Translations under genes and position numbers: made by a program
Notes under the pieces: model-generated
What the model saw: only the letters and a program-made list of their open reading frames with translations
Told to the model about the DNA's origin: nothing
Databases searched by the model: none
Origin: Acanthococcus lagerstroemiae
Taxonomy: Eukaryota; Arthropoda; Insecta; Hemiptera; Eriococcidae
NCBI GenBank assembly: GCA_031841125.1
Contig: CM063106.1
Span: 36,080,001-36,144,000 of the forward strand
Length of the DNA stretch: 64,000 nt
Direction: 5' to 3'
Shown here: positions 12,021-23,740 of the stretch, in pieces
Layout: every line of letters starts with the position of its first letter
Position numbering within the stretch: the first letter of the stretch is position 1

Positions 12021-13950
12021 ACAAGGAGTTGGCTGCTTTAAATCAATCAAATTTTTCACTAAATGGTCGTTTTTTTCTTTTTATTGCGACCTTTACTTGG
12101 AAACCAAAATCTAAATGATTCTAGTTCAATTTGGACAATGGGTTCGAATTCTTCTTGAAATAGTGAATACTGAGCACCAACGTTGAAGCAGAAGCTCTTC
12201 AAAAATTTTTGCGTCCTAAAAAAGTCAAGTTAAAGCCAAGAGAAATTGAGAAATTTTTACACTTCCAGAAAAACTAAATTATGAATTAAAGACTGTTTTT
12301 TACTCAATATTTCAATCGGAAATCGAATTCGAGACGACAAGGTCGACAAGGACGACAAAGACGGCAAAGACGACAAAGACGACTAATACAGCAAAAACAA
12401 CAAAGGCGGCAGAGATGACCAAAACGCCACAGATGGCAAAGACAACAAAGACGGCAAGGAAGGCAAAGTTGGCTGCTTCAAATGAATCAAATTTCTCACT
12501 AAATAGTCTTTTTTTTATTGCGTTCTGCGCTTGGAAACCAAAATCTAAGTGATTCTAGGTCAATTTTGACAATGTATTCGAATTATTCTCAAAAATGTGA
12601 GTATTAAGCACCAGCGCTGACGTCGAAGCTCTCCAAAAATTTTTGCCCTCAAAAAAGTCATGTTATAGCATGGAGAAATTTTAAAAATGAAAAAAAAATA
12701 ATAATAAATTTTGAATTAGAGATTTTTTTATTTAACTTTTCAAGTGGAATTCGAATTCGAGACGACTAAGTCGACAAAGACAGCCATGACAAACAAGCCG
12801 CAAAGATGAAAAAGACGGCAAAGACCACAAAGACGACAAAGTTGGATGCTTTAAATGACTGAAATTTCTCACTAAATGGTCGTTTATTTCTTTTTATTGC
12901 GGTCTTCAATTCGGAACCAAAATCTAAATGATTCTAGCTCAATTTTGACAGTGGATTCGAATTCGTCCCGAAAATTGGGAGTATTGTGCACCAGCGCTGA
13001 TGACGAAGCTCTCCAAAAAAGTCATGTTATCACATGGAGAAGTTTTTAAAATTCGAGGAAAACTAAATTCTGACTTAAAGACTCTTTTTTACTCAATTTT
13101 TCAAGCGGAATTCGAATTTGAAACGATAAAGTCGACAAAGACGGCAAAGAAGGCAAAGACAACAAAGTTGACTGCATTAAGTGAATCAAATTTCTCACTA
13201 AATGGTCGTTTTTTTCTTTATGTTACGGCCTTCACTTGAAAATCAAAATCTAAATTATTCCAATTCAACTTTGACAATAGATTTGAATTCTTCACGAAAA
13301 TGTGAGCATTAAACACCATCGTTGACGCCAAAGGTCACCAAAAATTTTTACCCCTCAAAAAAGTCACGTTATATTATACACATAGAGAAGTTTTCAAAAT
13401 TCGAAAAAAAAAAAAAAAAACTAAATTTTAAATTAAATACTGTTTTTTACTCAATTTCTCAAGCGAAATTCGGATTCGAGACAACAAAATCGACAAAGTC
13501 GAAAAATACTAAAAAGGCCGCAAAGACGGCAAAGATGACAAAGAGGACAAAGATGGCAAAGACAACAAGGACGACAAAAACGACAAAGTTAGCTGCTTCA
13601 AATGAATCAAATTTCTCACTAAATGGTCGTTTTTTTCTTCTTATTGCGGCCTTCACTTGGATACCAAAATCTAAATGATTCCAACTCAATTTTGACAGTA
13701 GATCCGAATTCGTTCCGAAAATTTGAGTATTATGCACTAGCGCTGATGCCGAAGCTCTCTAAAAATTTTTGCGCCCCAAAAAAGTCATGTTATAGCATGG
13801 AGAAGTTTTCAAAATTCGAGAAAGAACTAAATTCTGAATTAAAGACTGTTTTTCTCTCAATTTTTCAAGTGGAATTTGATTTTGAGACGACAAATTCAAC
13901 AAACACGGCAAAGATGGCAAAGACGGCAAAGCCTACGCTTTTCTATTCAA

Positions 13951-14273
13951 ATAATGGGTAATTGTTCGGTCTGATGAATTGGATTAGTGAAATTGGTTGC
14001 GGATGTTATCTTGTAACCCAAAATCGCCTCCCCCCCCCCAAAAAAAAAAAATAAATAAATAAATAAATTAGAGTTAGGGTTCAAACTTTGCTGATAACAA
14101 AGATACTCGTATTCTCAGTTTCTGGAGTTCTGGATAGTGACCCATATGCGCTCGCCTTCTGTCTAACCTTACCGCGTAAATCGTACGGGCATCGAAGACA
14201 AATTCAACGTGTTTAAGAAAATAGGAATAAATACAATAATTGTCTACTTATTGCTTCCCTGTAATCACAAACA
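13951..14273. other. Poly-C / poly-A / (TAAA)n tract in unannotated DNA
   Basis: A C9-A11-(TAAA)n run lies at about 14030-14070. It may be the decayed tail of a retroelement, but no coding sequence is attached on either side. Confidence 0.4.
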
Positions 14274-14538
14274 AGGAGCTGAAAAGCAAATCGCAGTTTG
14301 TCCAAAATTGTGATTCCTTTGAAAGCAGGTTGTCCTATTGTAAAATACCTCGACAAATACCATTCTTCATTCGTTTTTTTTGTGTTTTTTTTTTGTTGTT
14401 TTTTTTTCATTCGTACGCTTTCTACGTCAAAAAAAGACCGTTTAATATTTTATGTTGCTGCAAAACGCAGTTTGCCCTGCTCCTACAAAACTAAAAAATC
14501 TAGTTCTTGGACAAACTGCGTTTTGCTTTCGAGCTCCT
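14274..14538. mobile_element. 265-bp inverted-repeat element (MITE-like)
   Basis: The 32-bp arms 14274-14305 (starting AGGAGCTGAAAAGC) and 14507-14538 (reverse complement AGGAGCTCGAAAGC) match at all but about four positions. A third partial copy of the arm motif, GCAAAACGCAGTTTGCCC, lies near 14459-14476. No clear target duplication is visible and the interior is T-rich and non-coding. The superfamily cannot be assigned. Confidence 0.7.
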
Positions 14539-15473
14539 CAAATAATAATGGAATGTTTCTACTTCAATATACAAAAAAAAACAAAAAAAAAACACATCTA
14601 CCAATAAGTTTTTTCGTTATTCTTAGTCCCTGAAGACCAGAAGTCTTACCTTGTACTGGACCAAAAAGCGAAGTAAACGAACATTCTTAAAATGTACCTA
14701 CATGTTCTCCGAAGCCAGCCGCCGCTGCCAAAGCATTGTCTGCCACAAGTGAGTCAGCGACTTGTCAGCATCGCTTATGTCAGAAACCCTCCACTTTAAT
14801 TAAATTTTGTACCTCACGTATTTCGCATGACATTAATGAACAACGTTAAATTTAACGAACGACTGATGAACTTCGCGGAGTCTACGAGTAATCAAGGTTG
14901 AAACATAATACAGCTCCTGCTTTACACGTGTATGCTTCCTAACTGTGTGCACGCTGATAACGAAAAAGTTCTCGACGGATGAGTAGCGAAGTCACCCATA
15001 AAATTTTGTTCGGAACAGGAGAAATTTTGTAGAAATTTTATTTAGCTTACCTACCCTGGCCTATGGTTATACTGCTGGCCGTTATTCACTCTTGATGGAC
15101 TTTTCTTTTTTGAATGCTTCCGGAGCTGCTTTCCTGGATCGATTTCAATGAGATAAAAAAATGTCTACTTAGTTTCGGGTGAACACGTGCCTCAAGCAGC
15201 TTTCCTTTCTTGTATATAGAGATTTGAGTTTTAAAATCAACCCCTGACTGGGTTTGAAATGCGTGCTCGGAAATTTCGAAAATTCATTCAATATTAATCA
15301 AAGGTAAAATACAAGTAGTTCAATTCTCCAGATTAATTTAATGACTTAGGGGAGTGGCCGCCAAAAAAGAGGGAGGAAAGCGGGTAATTAAGATCGTGAT
15401 AAGGGTTGATTTACAGGTTTTCTAGGCCGCTGAATCCATTTTTAGAATGGTTCTTACTTCTGATTCCGTAGAG
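14539..15473. other. No recognised feature
   Basis: Nothing coding is supported. 15466-15473 is the left target duplication of the next element. Confidence 0.4.
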
Positions 15474-15690
15474 CAGCGTTACTCAAAGTATGCTCCGCGG
15501 AACCCCAGGGCTCCGCAAAGGCTCTGGTAGGGGTCCGCCGCACCAGGGCATCCAAAATTCTGGCCGTGTATGTTGTATAGCAAGTAAAAAGTAAGAAAAA
15601 AGAGGTTTTTCAATTAATTTAGTGAAGGGTTCCATAACATACATTGCTGTTGAAAAGAGGTCCGTCACCAAAAAAGTTTAAGAATCGCTG
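15474..15690. mobile_element. 217-bp hAT-type MITE with perfect 8-bp TSD
   Basis: The left end CAGCGTTACTCAAAGTAT and right end (reverse complement CAGCGATTCTTAAACTTT) are imperfect inverted repeats. The direct repeat CCGTAGAG flanks the element exactly at 15466-15473 and 15691-15698. The interior has the GGAACCCCAGGG / GGGGTCCGCCGC style common in short hAT derivatives. The 62-codon minus ORF is incidental. Confidence 0.9.
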
Positions 15691-15724
15691 CCGTAGAGTA
15701 TCGCTAAATGGGATGAATCGAATA

Positions 15725-15905
15725 CTATGGTAACGTTTCCAAAGTGGCATTTGTTTTCTAGAATTTTTGAGGTTACTGGATACGATTCAGAGATAGTGTT
15801 TTCATTTGGCGTTCTGTGTTGTCACTGAAAAGGCTTGTTTAGTAACTTTTCCAAGGTGATATTTGACTTTTTGGGTTTTTGAGGCCGCTGAATTCGATTC
15901 CCCGG
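15725..15905. repeat. ~112-bp direct repeat
   Basis: Two copies of a block running from AACKTTTCCAARGTG through TTTTTGAGGYYRCTGRA begin near 15732 and 15844. A third partial copy (GGCCGCTGAATCC, near 15426) lies left of the hAT MITE, so the MITE split one repeat unit. Confidence 0.65.
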
Positions 15906-15941
15906 GTAATTTTTGTATTGAACTGCCTAAGATAACATTAA

Positions 15942-16200
15942 CAAGGCCGAGAATCAAATATTAGTCATTTCCCATTGTTATTTATTCATTTATTTTTATT
16001 TAAAATGCATACTCGCTGCTTTATTATACAATCGGTCTGATATATTAGTCATTCTAATGAAATTTATTTTTTAATTTTAAAAAAGACCATTTTAGTTGGA
16101 GCCGAGAGTCAAGGATCAAATGTTAGTCATTTTCTACATTTATTTATTTTTATTTAACATGTATACTCATTGCCTTACTATCTAGTCGGTCTGATAGTTA
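15942..16200. repeat. ~155-bp direct duplication
   Basis: GCCGAGAATCAAATATTAGTCATTT...TCGGTCTGATA (15942-16045) recurs as a diverged copy near 16097-16195. Both copies contain a TATTTATTTTTATTTAA stretch. Confidence 0.65.
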
Positions 16201-18675
16201 TAATATCGGTCATTGAGGCACCAGAATTAAAGGTTAAACGTCATTGTGACACCACAAATAACGTTATGGCGCCAAAAATTGGTGGCACAACGTTTCTCAA
16301 CGGGAGTGATCGCAAACGAATACATACCTGAGACAATCCAGTAAATTTTAACGAAATTAGTACATTAAAAATTTTTTCGGATTTTTATTTTAACATTCTA
16401 GACCACGTTTTCGGATGTTTTCGCGAATTGCTTTCCTTCGAAATAGGATTTTTTCTATTATCGATATTTTCCTGTAATTTACATGTTTCCTCCTTTTCAA
16501 TGTACAAAACCCAATTACCTTGAAATTTCAAATTATGCACATCCAAAAAAGCTCGGTTTTTAACGTTTAAATTGTTTCTCACAGCTCTGTTGAATATGAA
16601 TAAATTAAATTTTGTCTACATGATGTACTGACCGCTGATAATAATTTCCTTGAGGTCCATTGAGATCGGTTTACTTTTTTTTTTTTTTTTTTGTATCTTT
16701 CATACAATACGGCCAGTTCTGACAAAAAATGTGATCTGTGACCTCTGTAGCGCCCCGGGTTAGAACTATTCGAAGGCACTCAAACTTTTTAGAGATATTT
16801 TTCGAAATGTTCGGAGAAGGCGTGGATCTGAGAAAATTTCTATAATGAGGAACTATCTATAATTTATAGTAAGAAAACTGTTCTGAAAAATAAAGTAAAA
16901 GCTGTATGACTCAACGGGATGACGTAAGAAAACAAAAATAGATTCCATTGCAAAAATTACACGAAAGTTAACATGCTCTAAAATTTGAAACGATAGCTCG
17001 TACATTGCTGATAGACAAAATGATACGAAGGACTAGCATAATATACCCGGGTAAATTCTATTACTATGGAGAGAAAAGTATTGAAGCAGTTGATATTTAC
17101 CTTCAAAGTCTTCGATGCTTATAAATCTTTGTAGATAAAAAGTGCCAATCTGCTTATATATGGTAGCTTTTAGGTCGTAGAAACTCCTTCGAAATAGCCT
17201 TCGTTATTGGTTCGAACTTCGAACATAACATCAACTTCGTATGTATGAAAAATTTGAAGTATCTAACGTTAGCTGTAGGCCTAGGCGTTTACTAGTCTCT
17301 CTCTTATTGCTCACCGCTTGTGTAGTAAAAGATCTTTAACCTCAGCTCGCAAACTTCAATTGGTATTTCATTACGATCAACTTTTTGCTTGAATTTATCG
17401 CTAGGATTCAGTTCTAATGCTTCAGACTTGATATTTCTTTGCGTCCACGAACCTTTTCGTAAAACAAAATAGTTTTCCCAACAGCAGTTCTCATTATGTT
17501 CTCTTCCTTTATGATTCTCTGCACGACAACTTCTATTCACGGTGTAAATGCAGTACTATCGCGTGCTGGAGGTAATACCCTCTATTTGTCCTCCTATCCT
17601 AACAGAGGGGTCCGTTTCGAAATGGGATCAAATTAATATCAGACAAAATGAAAATTCAATCATCTTTAAGGTCCAAAAATGTTCTCCGTGTTTTACATAT
17701 CGATTTTAGCTATGTTATGCACCCGGAGCCGGATCTACTTAAAGGGCGAAAGGGACCATGGCTCCTAGATCTCAGCTGGATGGGGAAACGTGAAAACATG
17801 AGGTAGATACAAAGAAGAAGAGAGAAGATCAAAATTTTATAAAAGGTCCAAGTTTTCGGGGAAAATTTGAAGATTAGTAAAAAAATTTTGGAAAGAGAGG
17901 CGTTTTTTAACGGTTGAAAGATTATGGTGTAGTTTTAGTTCACCTCTACATTTAATTTGAATTATTTTGATATTTTTACATTTGAATGTTAATGAACATA
18001 ACATAAAATACCGCGAACATCGATGTGTACTCAATCACGATAATTTTCTTAATACTCCCATCGAATTAGGTTTGAACCTGAACTCAATTTCTCAAACGAT
18101 TTTCATTTTTATCTTATTTAGACTGCATTTCAACAGGATGCACTCCTCAATTGTCTGGCATTTGCATCTTACCCAGTTGTGGAATAGAACCACCCAGTTT
18201 AGGTTTTTGTATTTTTCTCGAAAATTGAGTGTATTACGACAAAAAGTGTGTTATAGTGAAATATATTCCGTGAAGTTCTGGACAAAATTGGTACCATATA
18301 GTCTACGTTTGCTTCAACACTTACAGTAGAACTGGACGTTCAAAATAGCTTTGAATCAAAAAGTACAAATATCAAAAATAATATTAGCGATCTTAAAACC
18401 TTCCTGTTGTGATTGTTGAAATCTTTGATCTTGAATCCCCGCTCCCCAATTCTTCAGTGAGGGCACTATGTTTCATAATATTGTGAAGATAATATCAAAA
18501 TGAAATCAGTGGCTCTGAAAACCTAAGAAATGATATTCATATGCCATTTATAAACATTTTGACCTGGAGCTCCCGCCCTCTCAGTGCCTTAACTTAAGTT
18601 GCGGCCAAAACTAATAACGAAAGCGAATACAGTGCATACTTAAACATTCAAATTGTCTATTAGAAAACTAGCAAA
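16201..18675. other. Long stretch without a recognised gene
   Basis: ORFs of 65-120 codons on both strands (for example 17304-17540 minus and 17967-18329 plus) show no conserved motif, signal peptide or exon structure. A T-run at about 16674-16692 is a simple repeat. GAGCCGGATCTACTTAAAGG near 17729 resembles a worn hAT terminus but no partner end was found. Confidence 0.4.
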
Positions 18676-18756
18676 CTTATTTATTTATTTATTTATTTAA
18701 AAGATGGTATTTATAGTGCCGCCCGACAGCCCACCGGCCAATTAGGGGACGACACT

Positions 18757-18758
<2 letters not shown>

Positions 18759-18841
<83 letters not shown>

Positions 18842-18858
18842 CCACCCCCCCCCCCCGC
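18759..18858. repeat. (AAT)n microsatellite and poly-C in LINE 3' UTR
   Basis: About 26 AAT repeats (18759-18838) are followed by a C-rich run near 18844-18858. They lie inside the LINE 3' UTR, between the RT stop and the (AAAT)n tail. The Leu-only ORF on the minus strand is this repeat translated. Confidence 0.9.
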
Positions 18859-18893
18859 CCAAGCAAAAAATGTTAAGTTTCGGCAAGGGACCA

Positions 18894-20140
18894 CTAAAAA
18901 CCTCTATTGTCCTTTCTGTACATCTCTGCTAACGCATTTACTGTTCTTTCTTTGTATGTTTCTTTACTTTCAAAAAGAATGTCAATTTCTGGATCTATAT
19001 TAGTCAGTGTGTTATAGAGTTTCATGGATTTATTCAGCGGCAATAAACTGCGATGGACTGTACGGCATTGCTCTACCTGAAAGAGAGATCGTGTTCGACA
19101 GGTTCTACTTGGAGCGTATAAATTTATTCTTTCCAGAAGAAAGGGGGAGTCAAGCTTTGCACATAATATATCTCTAAGCAGTATCATTAGGGCTAAGTCC
19201 CTCCTTATTCTCAATGTTGTTATTTTGTATCCAAGAACCAGTTCTGTGTATGATATGGAATAATCGTAGTAACCAAAATCTCTATAGTACAGGTATTTTA
19301 AAAAGCGTTTTGTATACGTTCTAGTGTTTTTATTTGTTCCTCCGTCGCCACTAGCGAAATCCAAATGCGACCTTACTAGGGTGAAGAACAAGACCTTAAG
19401 GGTAGAAACATTCCTGAAGTACCTTGTGTACCTTAGCATCGCGCCCATACTGCGGTTCGCCTTGCTTGAAATTCCTCGTATGTGCCGTTTGTAATGAAGA
19501 TCATTTTGGAGGATTACACCTAAATCTCTAATGTTATCTAGACTCTCTAATGTTTCTCCCTCAATTTTATATTTGCTTTCTAGAGGTTCTTTTTTTCGGC
19601 TGAAAGATACGGTTTTACATTTTTTAATATTTAGCGGTATTTGATTTCCTTTGCTCCATTCTACCAAAGCATTCAAGTCCTCCTGTAGTAAATCTACGTC
19701 CGTACTATTCCTAACTTCCTTTTATAATTTTAAATCATCCGCGTACAATAGACATTTGGTGTTACGTAATCTTCCGTGAATGTCTGTCACATACAACAAA
19801 AATAGATATGGCCCGAGGTTGGACCCCTGTGGCACCCCAGAGGGGCACTCATACACATGCGACTCAGCTCCCCGGAATGTTACATACTGTTCCTTCCGCG
19901 TAGGTACGACTCAAATTGGTTCAGAAGCGTGCGCGAAAACCCAATATTCTCCATTTTCTGTAGTAACCTAAGGTGATTCACTGTATCAAAGGCTTTCTGG
20001 TAGTCGGTGTAGATAAGCTCAACTTGAGACGGTGTACGCGAGTCTAGCGCTTTCGTTAAGTAATGCGTAATTTCAAGTAGGTTTGTATGCATTGATTTAT
20101 TTTTTACAAAGCCATGTTGCTGTTGCGGAATGATATTTGT
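18894..20140 (-). pseudogene. Reverse transcriptase of the LINE, frameshifted
   Basis: Reading leftwards, the frame begins near 20140 with a QHGFVKNKS-type motif, then IYTDYQKAFDTVNH (RT motif A, catalytic Asp) to 19880. A 1-nt shift near 19890 is needed to continue into GVPQGSNLGP and YADDLKL (motifs B and C, both Asp present) around 19740-19840. A TAA follows LKL just after the YADD box, then the frame is open to 18894 (about 260 codons) with DLGVILQNDL and RSHLDF thumb-type motifs and a C-terminal NLYAPSRTCR block. The catalytic residues survive but the frameshift and stop make it inactive. There is no endonuclease part because of 5' truncation. Confidence 0.85.
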
Positions 20141-20160
20141 AGTCTGCCAGTATATTATGA

Positions 20161-23100
20161 AAAGTCCCTAAAAGTAACCTAAATAAAGCCAGTTAACACA
20201 ACTGTCAGTATGAAGTTTAAATGGGAGAGGAAGGGGGCTAGGGAGACAAAAGAATTCCGAGTTAGGTACGTGGCGATCTTGGAGAGTTTGAAAGGATGTC
20301 CTCCTCTCAGTCCTCTAAATGAAAAATTAAAGAGAGAAATTGACTATGAAGGAAATTTTTATTATGTATATTTGTATATAAAACTGTTTGTCTGTCTGTG
20401 GGTGTGTTTGTTCGTTTGTTCGAGGCTGGCGGATGAAGCGTAAGAGCTGGACGATTCTTGCTTTCTGGAAGTGTCGTATGAAATCTGGGAAGGTTTTAGG
20501 AAAAAAAAAAATTCGGTTCCCTTATTAGGAGTGGGCGCATAGAATTTTGCTCCCTCTCCCTAATTTTTTTTAACTTGGACTTTTCAGAAGTGTTTCATAT
20601 TTAGGGTGTCTACCGGGCATGAAAACACACAAAACCAGAAAATAGCATGATTTTTGCTCAAAATAGCGTGAAAAAGTGAGAATGGCATTATTTTTTACAA
20701 TTTCTTTGTAAAAGCATGAATCTTCAACATTGTAACTCTAAATTTTTTCGATTTAAAGTGTTTTTTCCACTTTTTATTATTATTATTAGTATTAAATCAT
20801 CTCATCAGAATGAAACTACCAAAAAAGCGCATGCAATTTCCTACAAAACAAGTATATACAAGGAGGAGGGGCTACATTAATTCGAATTAGTGATTGGTCC
20901 AGGAAGGATTTTGCCTTCTGATTCATGGATCACTGTATTCAAATCCTGCTCACTCTTGCTGGTACAACAGGGTGACGAACTGTCGTTTCGTCTCGGACGG
21001 GTACGCCCGATAAATTTCCACATTTGAGGGCAGGTCGAACGCTACCTCTGAAACTGGAAGCGCGTGCAGATTTCAGCTCGTCAATTTTCTGTAGGTGCGG
21101 GATAATAAATCAGCGCTCGTGAAATAAAAGTACATATTATGTAGGCAAAAGTCGACTCCAGCTACAGAGTTCATCTATTACGGCGGTTACGTAAGACGTA
21201 ATAAACGTAGGATGTAACAGATGTTTTTCAAATTGAAGATGTTAATGCAGACGGTGTAGGTGCCTAGTGCCTACTCGCAACTCAGTGTCGTATACATGGA
21301 GCATGTATCCATATTATTCGTTACGAGTTACGACCTGCATCTTTCCGCTCGAAATTGCTTCATAAAAACGCGCACGAACGTTGACATTATTTTGACTTGC
21401 TCCACGGAGATTACATTTTTCAAATTTCTAACGTACGTTTTGAATGTTCGCAGTCGATTTAAATCACATTTAGCCAGTGGGAGGATTCTGAATGTAAGTG
21501 GGATTTGAATAACCCTCAGAGCTGAAACGAATAATTGTGCGAAATATTTCGATATTATTTGATCAGAGTGATGCCCGAATATGAGACTACAATTCGAGAT
21601 AAAATTCGCCCCTATAAGTTTCAGGCTGTACTGGCAATTTATGTTAGTGTGGTATTTAGTCTGTGGTGACTATTTTGTGTTGTTATATAACTGTCAAAAT
21701 GTTAGCCGGTCTCGACCTAGTTTACCAAAAATTCCAAATGCACAACCATTATGTAGAGGAGGTCGTGATTAGAGACCGGATTCCTCGGCATTGGGCACTT
21801 TTTTTCCTTGAGGGCGAAATCAATGAAAGACGAAATGAAGTTCGAATCATGAGAAATAGGACGCAGGGAAAAAATTCTATTTCGCCGAAAAATGCCGAAA
21901 ATGCCGAAACGACAAAAAATCGTTGTCCTCGAATAAAATTAAGGAATGTACTGTACTACCGCTCGAATATGACGCTTACGACTATCGAATTATCAAATAT
22001 ACGAGTAGCCGTTATGTACTATTTCCATCTCGTCGAGGGGTACATAGTATCATTTACACCCTCTCCCCCCCCCCCATTAATAAAAATAAAAACTGAGTAT
22101 TCGGCAAGTTAATAAAAAGGAGCTTTGAAAAAATCACGAGATTCGTGTAACTTTACAAACTTTTTTTCTTCCTTGAGATTTTCCCCGAAGTATGGATGAA
22201 ATTTCTCGAAGATGTTCCTGAAAATTTTTGATTAAATTTTTCAAAAACTGACGGAATTTCCCCCTCCCCTCTTCCAATATTTCCTATGCACTTTTTGCGA
22301 GACAAGAAAACATTTTCCTTGTTTGTCGACTTTAATTTCAAATTTTTGTATCCCCCCCTCCAAAAAAATAACTTTCTAACGCCGCTGTTTTTCTTTTCTT
22401 CTTTCTTTTATTTCTGAAACATTTACACTCGTAGTTAGAATTAAAACATTCGAAGAAAGCAAGAGTCGAGCCGCTACTTTGATTTGTAATTCTCTAATTA
22501 TTCAATAGGTACCTACGTCATTGAGATGAAAAGTGATTTTTACCAACTTTTTTTTTTATATGCCGAATTATGCCGAATTTTCCGATTTTGGTGCCGAAAT
22601 TCACATGTTTCAATGACCGAAAAATCCAGTCATTAGTCATTATTCTGCACCTTACGCGCGAGTCTCGTCCTTATATCACTGAAATTGGCCGCGAGAGGGG
22701 GCTAAAATGAAACGTGCTGAAAAGACACGCGTGGTACTCATCCTAGAAATTTTGAAAATATGTGTGTTAAAATAACATATCTGACTTTTAAGCATGAAAA
22801 CGTGTGACTTATAAGCTGGCATAATACAAAAGTTTGTGTGTTGAAATGACACATTACGCGGCAGGCCCGTAGCTAGGATTTTTTTCATGTAGGGCAAATG
22901 AAATCTTTACCAGGGCATAAAAATTATGGGTCCTTCAGCACAGTTTTCAGATTCTACAAATATTTTGAAATACACGCATAATAAGTCTATTTACTAAAAA
23001 TTTGAATAATTTATTAAAAAAACAACACAAAAAGGTTTAATTAATATAACAGTAGTCTTCGATTTTTTGTTCATTGAAAACACGTAAACAGCGGCTAGTA

Positions 23101-23740
23101 TCAATATTTTGAATCCTTTTTTTATCAAACGGAACTAATGTTAAATCCTTGGTATCGCCTCGCCTCATTTTTGGGCATAGGCACCTCCGACGTCTCTCCG
23201 TTTTCTCCGGATATGGCCACCTCTCCCTTCGCCATAATGGCCAGCTACTTCTTTTTTGAAGTATCCCGCCCACAGAATACGTCAGGAAATTTCGAGGAAT
23301 TTACTGGAAGGTCAGGAAAAAATTAGTAAATTACTATCCAATGGAAAATTCTGTAGGAAATCCTATAATATGAATAAATGAGAATCATGGACGTAATAAA
23401 TTCATACAGGAAACCCATGTCCATAAATTTGTACTTGTGGCTTATATTTTAAAATTTAAAAGTAATCCGAAAACTTTTATGCATGGATTCTTCTAATGCC
23501 AAAAGGAGGGCGAGAAAAGGTCGGGTAAAATATTTTGAAGAGTCTGTAGACACCCTGGCTTTAGCTTCATGCTTCTTTGTAATTTTTCTGGACATTTCAA
23601 CCACCCCTTCCCTTTGGTCGAGCACTTACAACCGACAAGAAAAGTTCTCGGCATCTACCGGAAACTCACCCAATGGGGGCATCACTACTGCATTTTTTTC
23701 ACAAATCGCGGTAAATTTTCGTACTTCAGTTAGTTGAAAA
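20161..23740. other. No recognised gene; possible terminal motifs of a DNA element
   Basis: No coding domain is seen; a 149-codon ORF at 21663-22112 lacks any motif. AGGGTGTCTACCG at 20603-20615 and its near reverse complement CTGTAGACACCCT at 23544-23556 could be two ends of one ~2.95-kb element or of two different ones. CAGGCCCGTAGCTAGG near 22863 looks like a hAT-type end without a visible partner. Poly-C lies near 22065-22075. Confidence 0.3.

Larger units (their letters stand above)
10280..13950. repeat. Tandem array C with internal 9-bp VNTR
   Basis: About eight to nine units of roughly 330-450 bp share the anchor AATGAATCAAATTTCTCACT near 10409, 10769, 12032, 12480, 12853, 13179 and 13600. 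Each unit has a GAATTCGAATTCGAGACGAC stretch followed by a variable number of (ACGACAAAG / ACGGCAAAG) 9-mers, then GTTGGCTGCTTTAAATG. Variation in the 9-mer count explains most of the unit-length difference; the longest run is near 12334-12470. Lys/Thr-rich plus-strand ORFs (for example 13322-13678) only translate this VNTR. Confidence 0.88.
18676..20160 (-). mobile_element. 5'-truncated non-LTR retrotransposon (CR1/Jockey-like)
   Basis: On the minus strand the element runs from within the reverse transcriptase (near 20160) to an (AAAT)n tail at 18676-18699. Its 3' UTR contains a long (ATT)n tract and a poly-C block. Coding content is given in the RT entry. The 5' truncation and short A-rich tail fit target-primed reverse transcription. 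The clade is judged from the RT tail style and is uncertain within the CR1/Jockey group. Confidence 0.8.

Noticed and set aside
13322..13678. Lys/Thr-rich 118-codon ORF
   Set aside because: It translates the ACGACAAAG minisatellite of array C; the frame stays open only because the inner repeat is 9 bp long.
18689..18886. Poly-Leu ORF
   Set aside because: Translation of an (AAT)n microsatellite in a LINE 3' UTR.
20210..20443. 77-codon ORF with a hydrophobic C-terminus (possible membrane protein)
   Set aside because: Hydrophobic part comes from a GTTTGTCTGTCTG-like simple repeat; no start context or homology support.
21663..22112. 149-codon ORF
   Set aside because: No recognisable domain, low-complexity parts (GCCGAAAATGCCGAAA, poly-Pro from a C-run) and no exon context.
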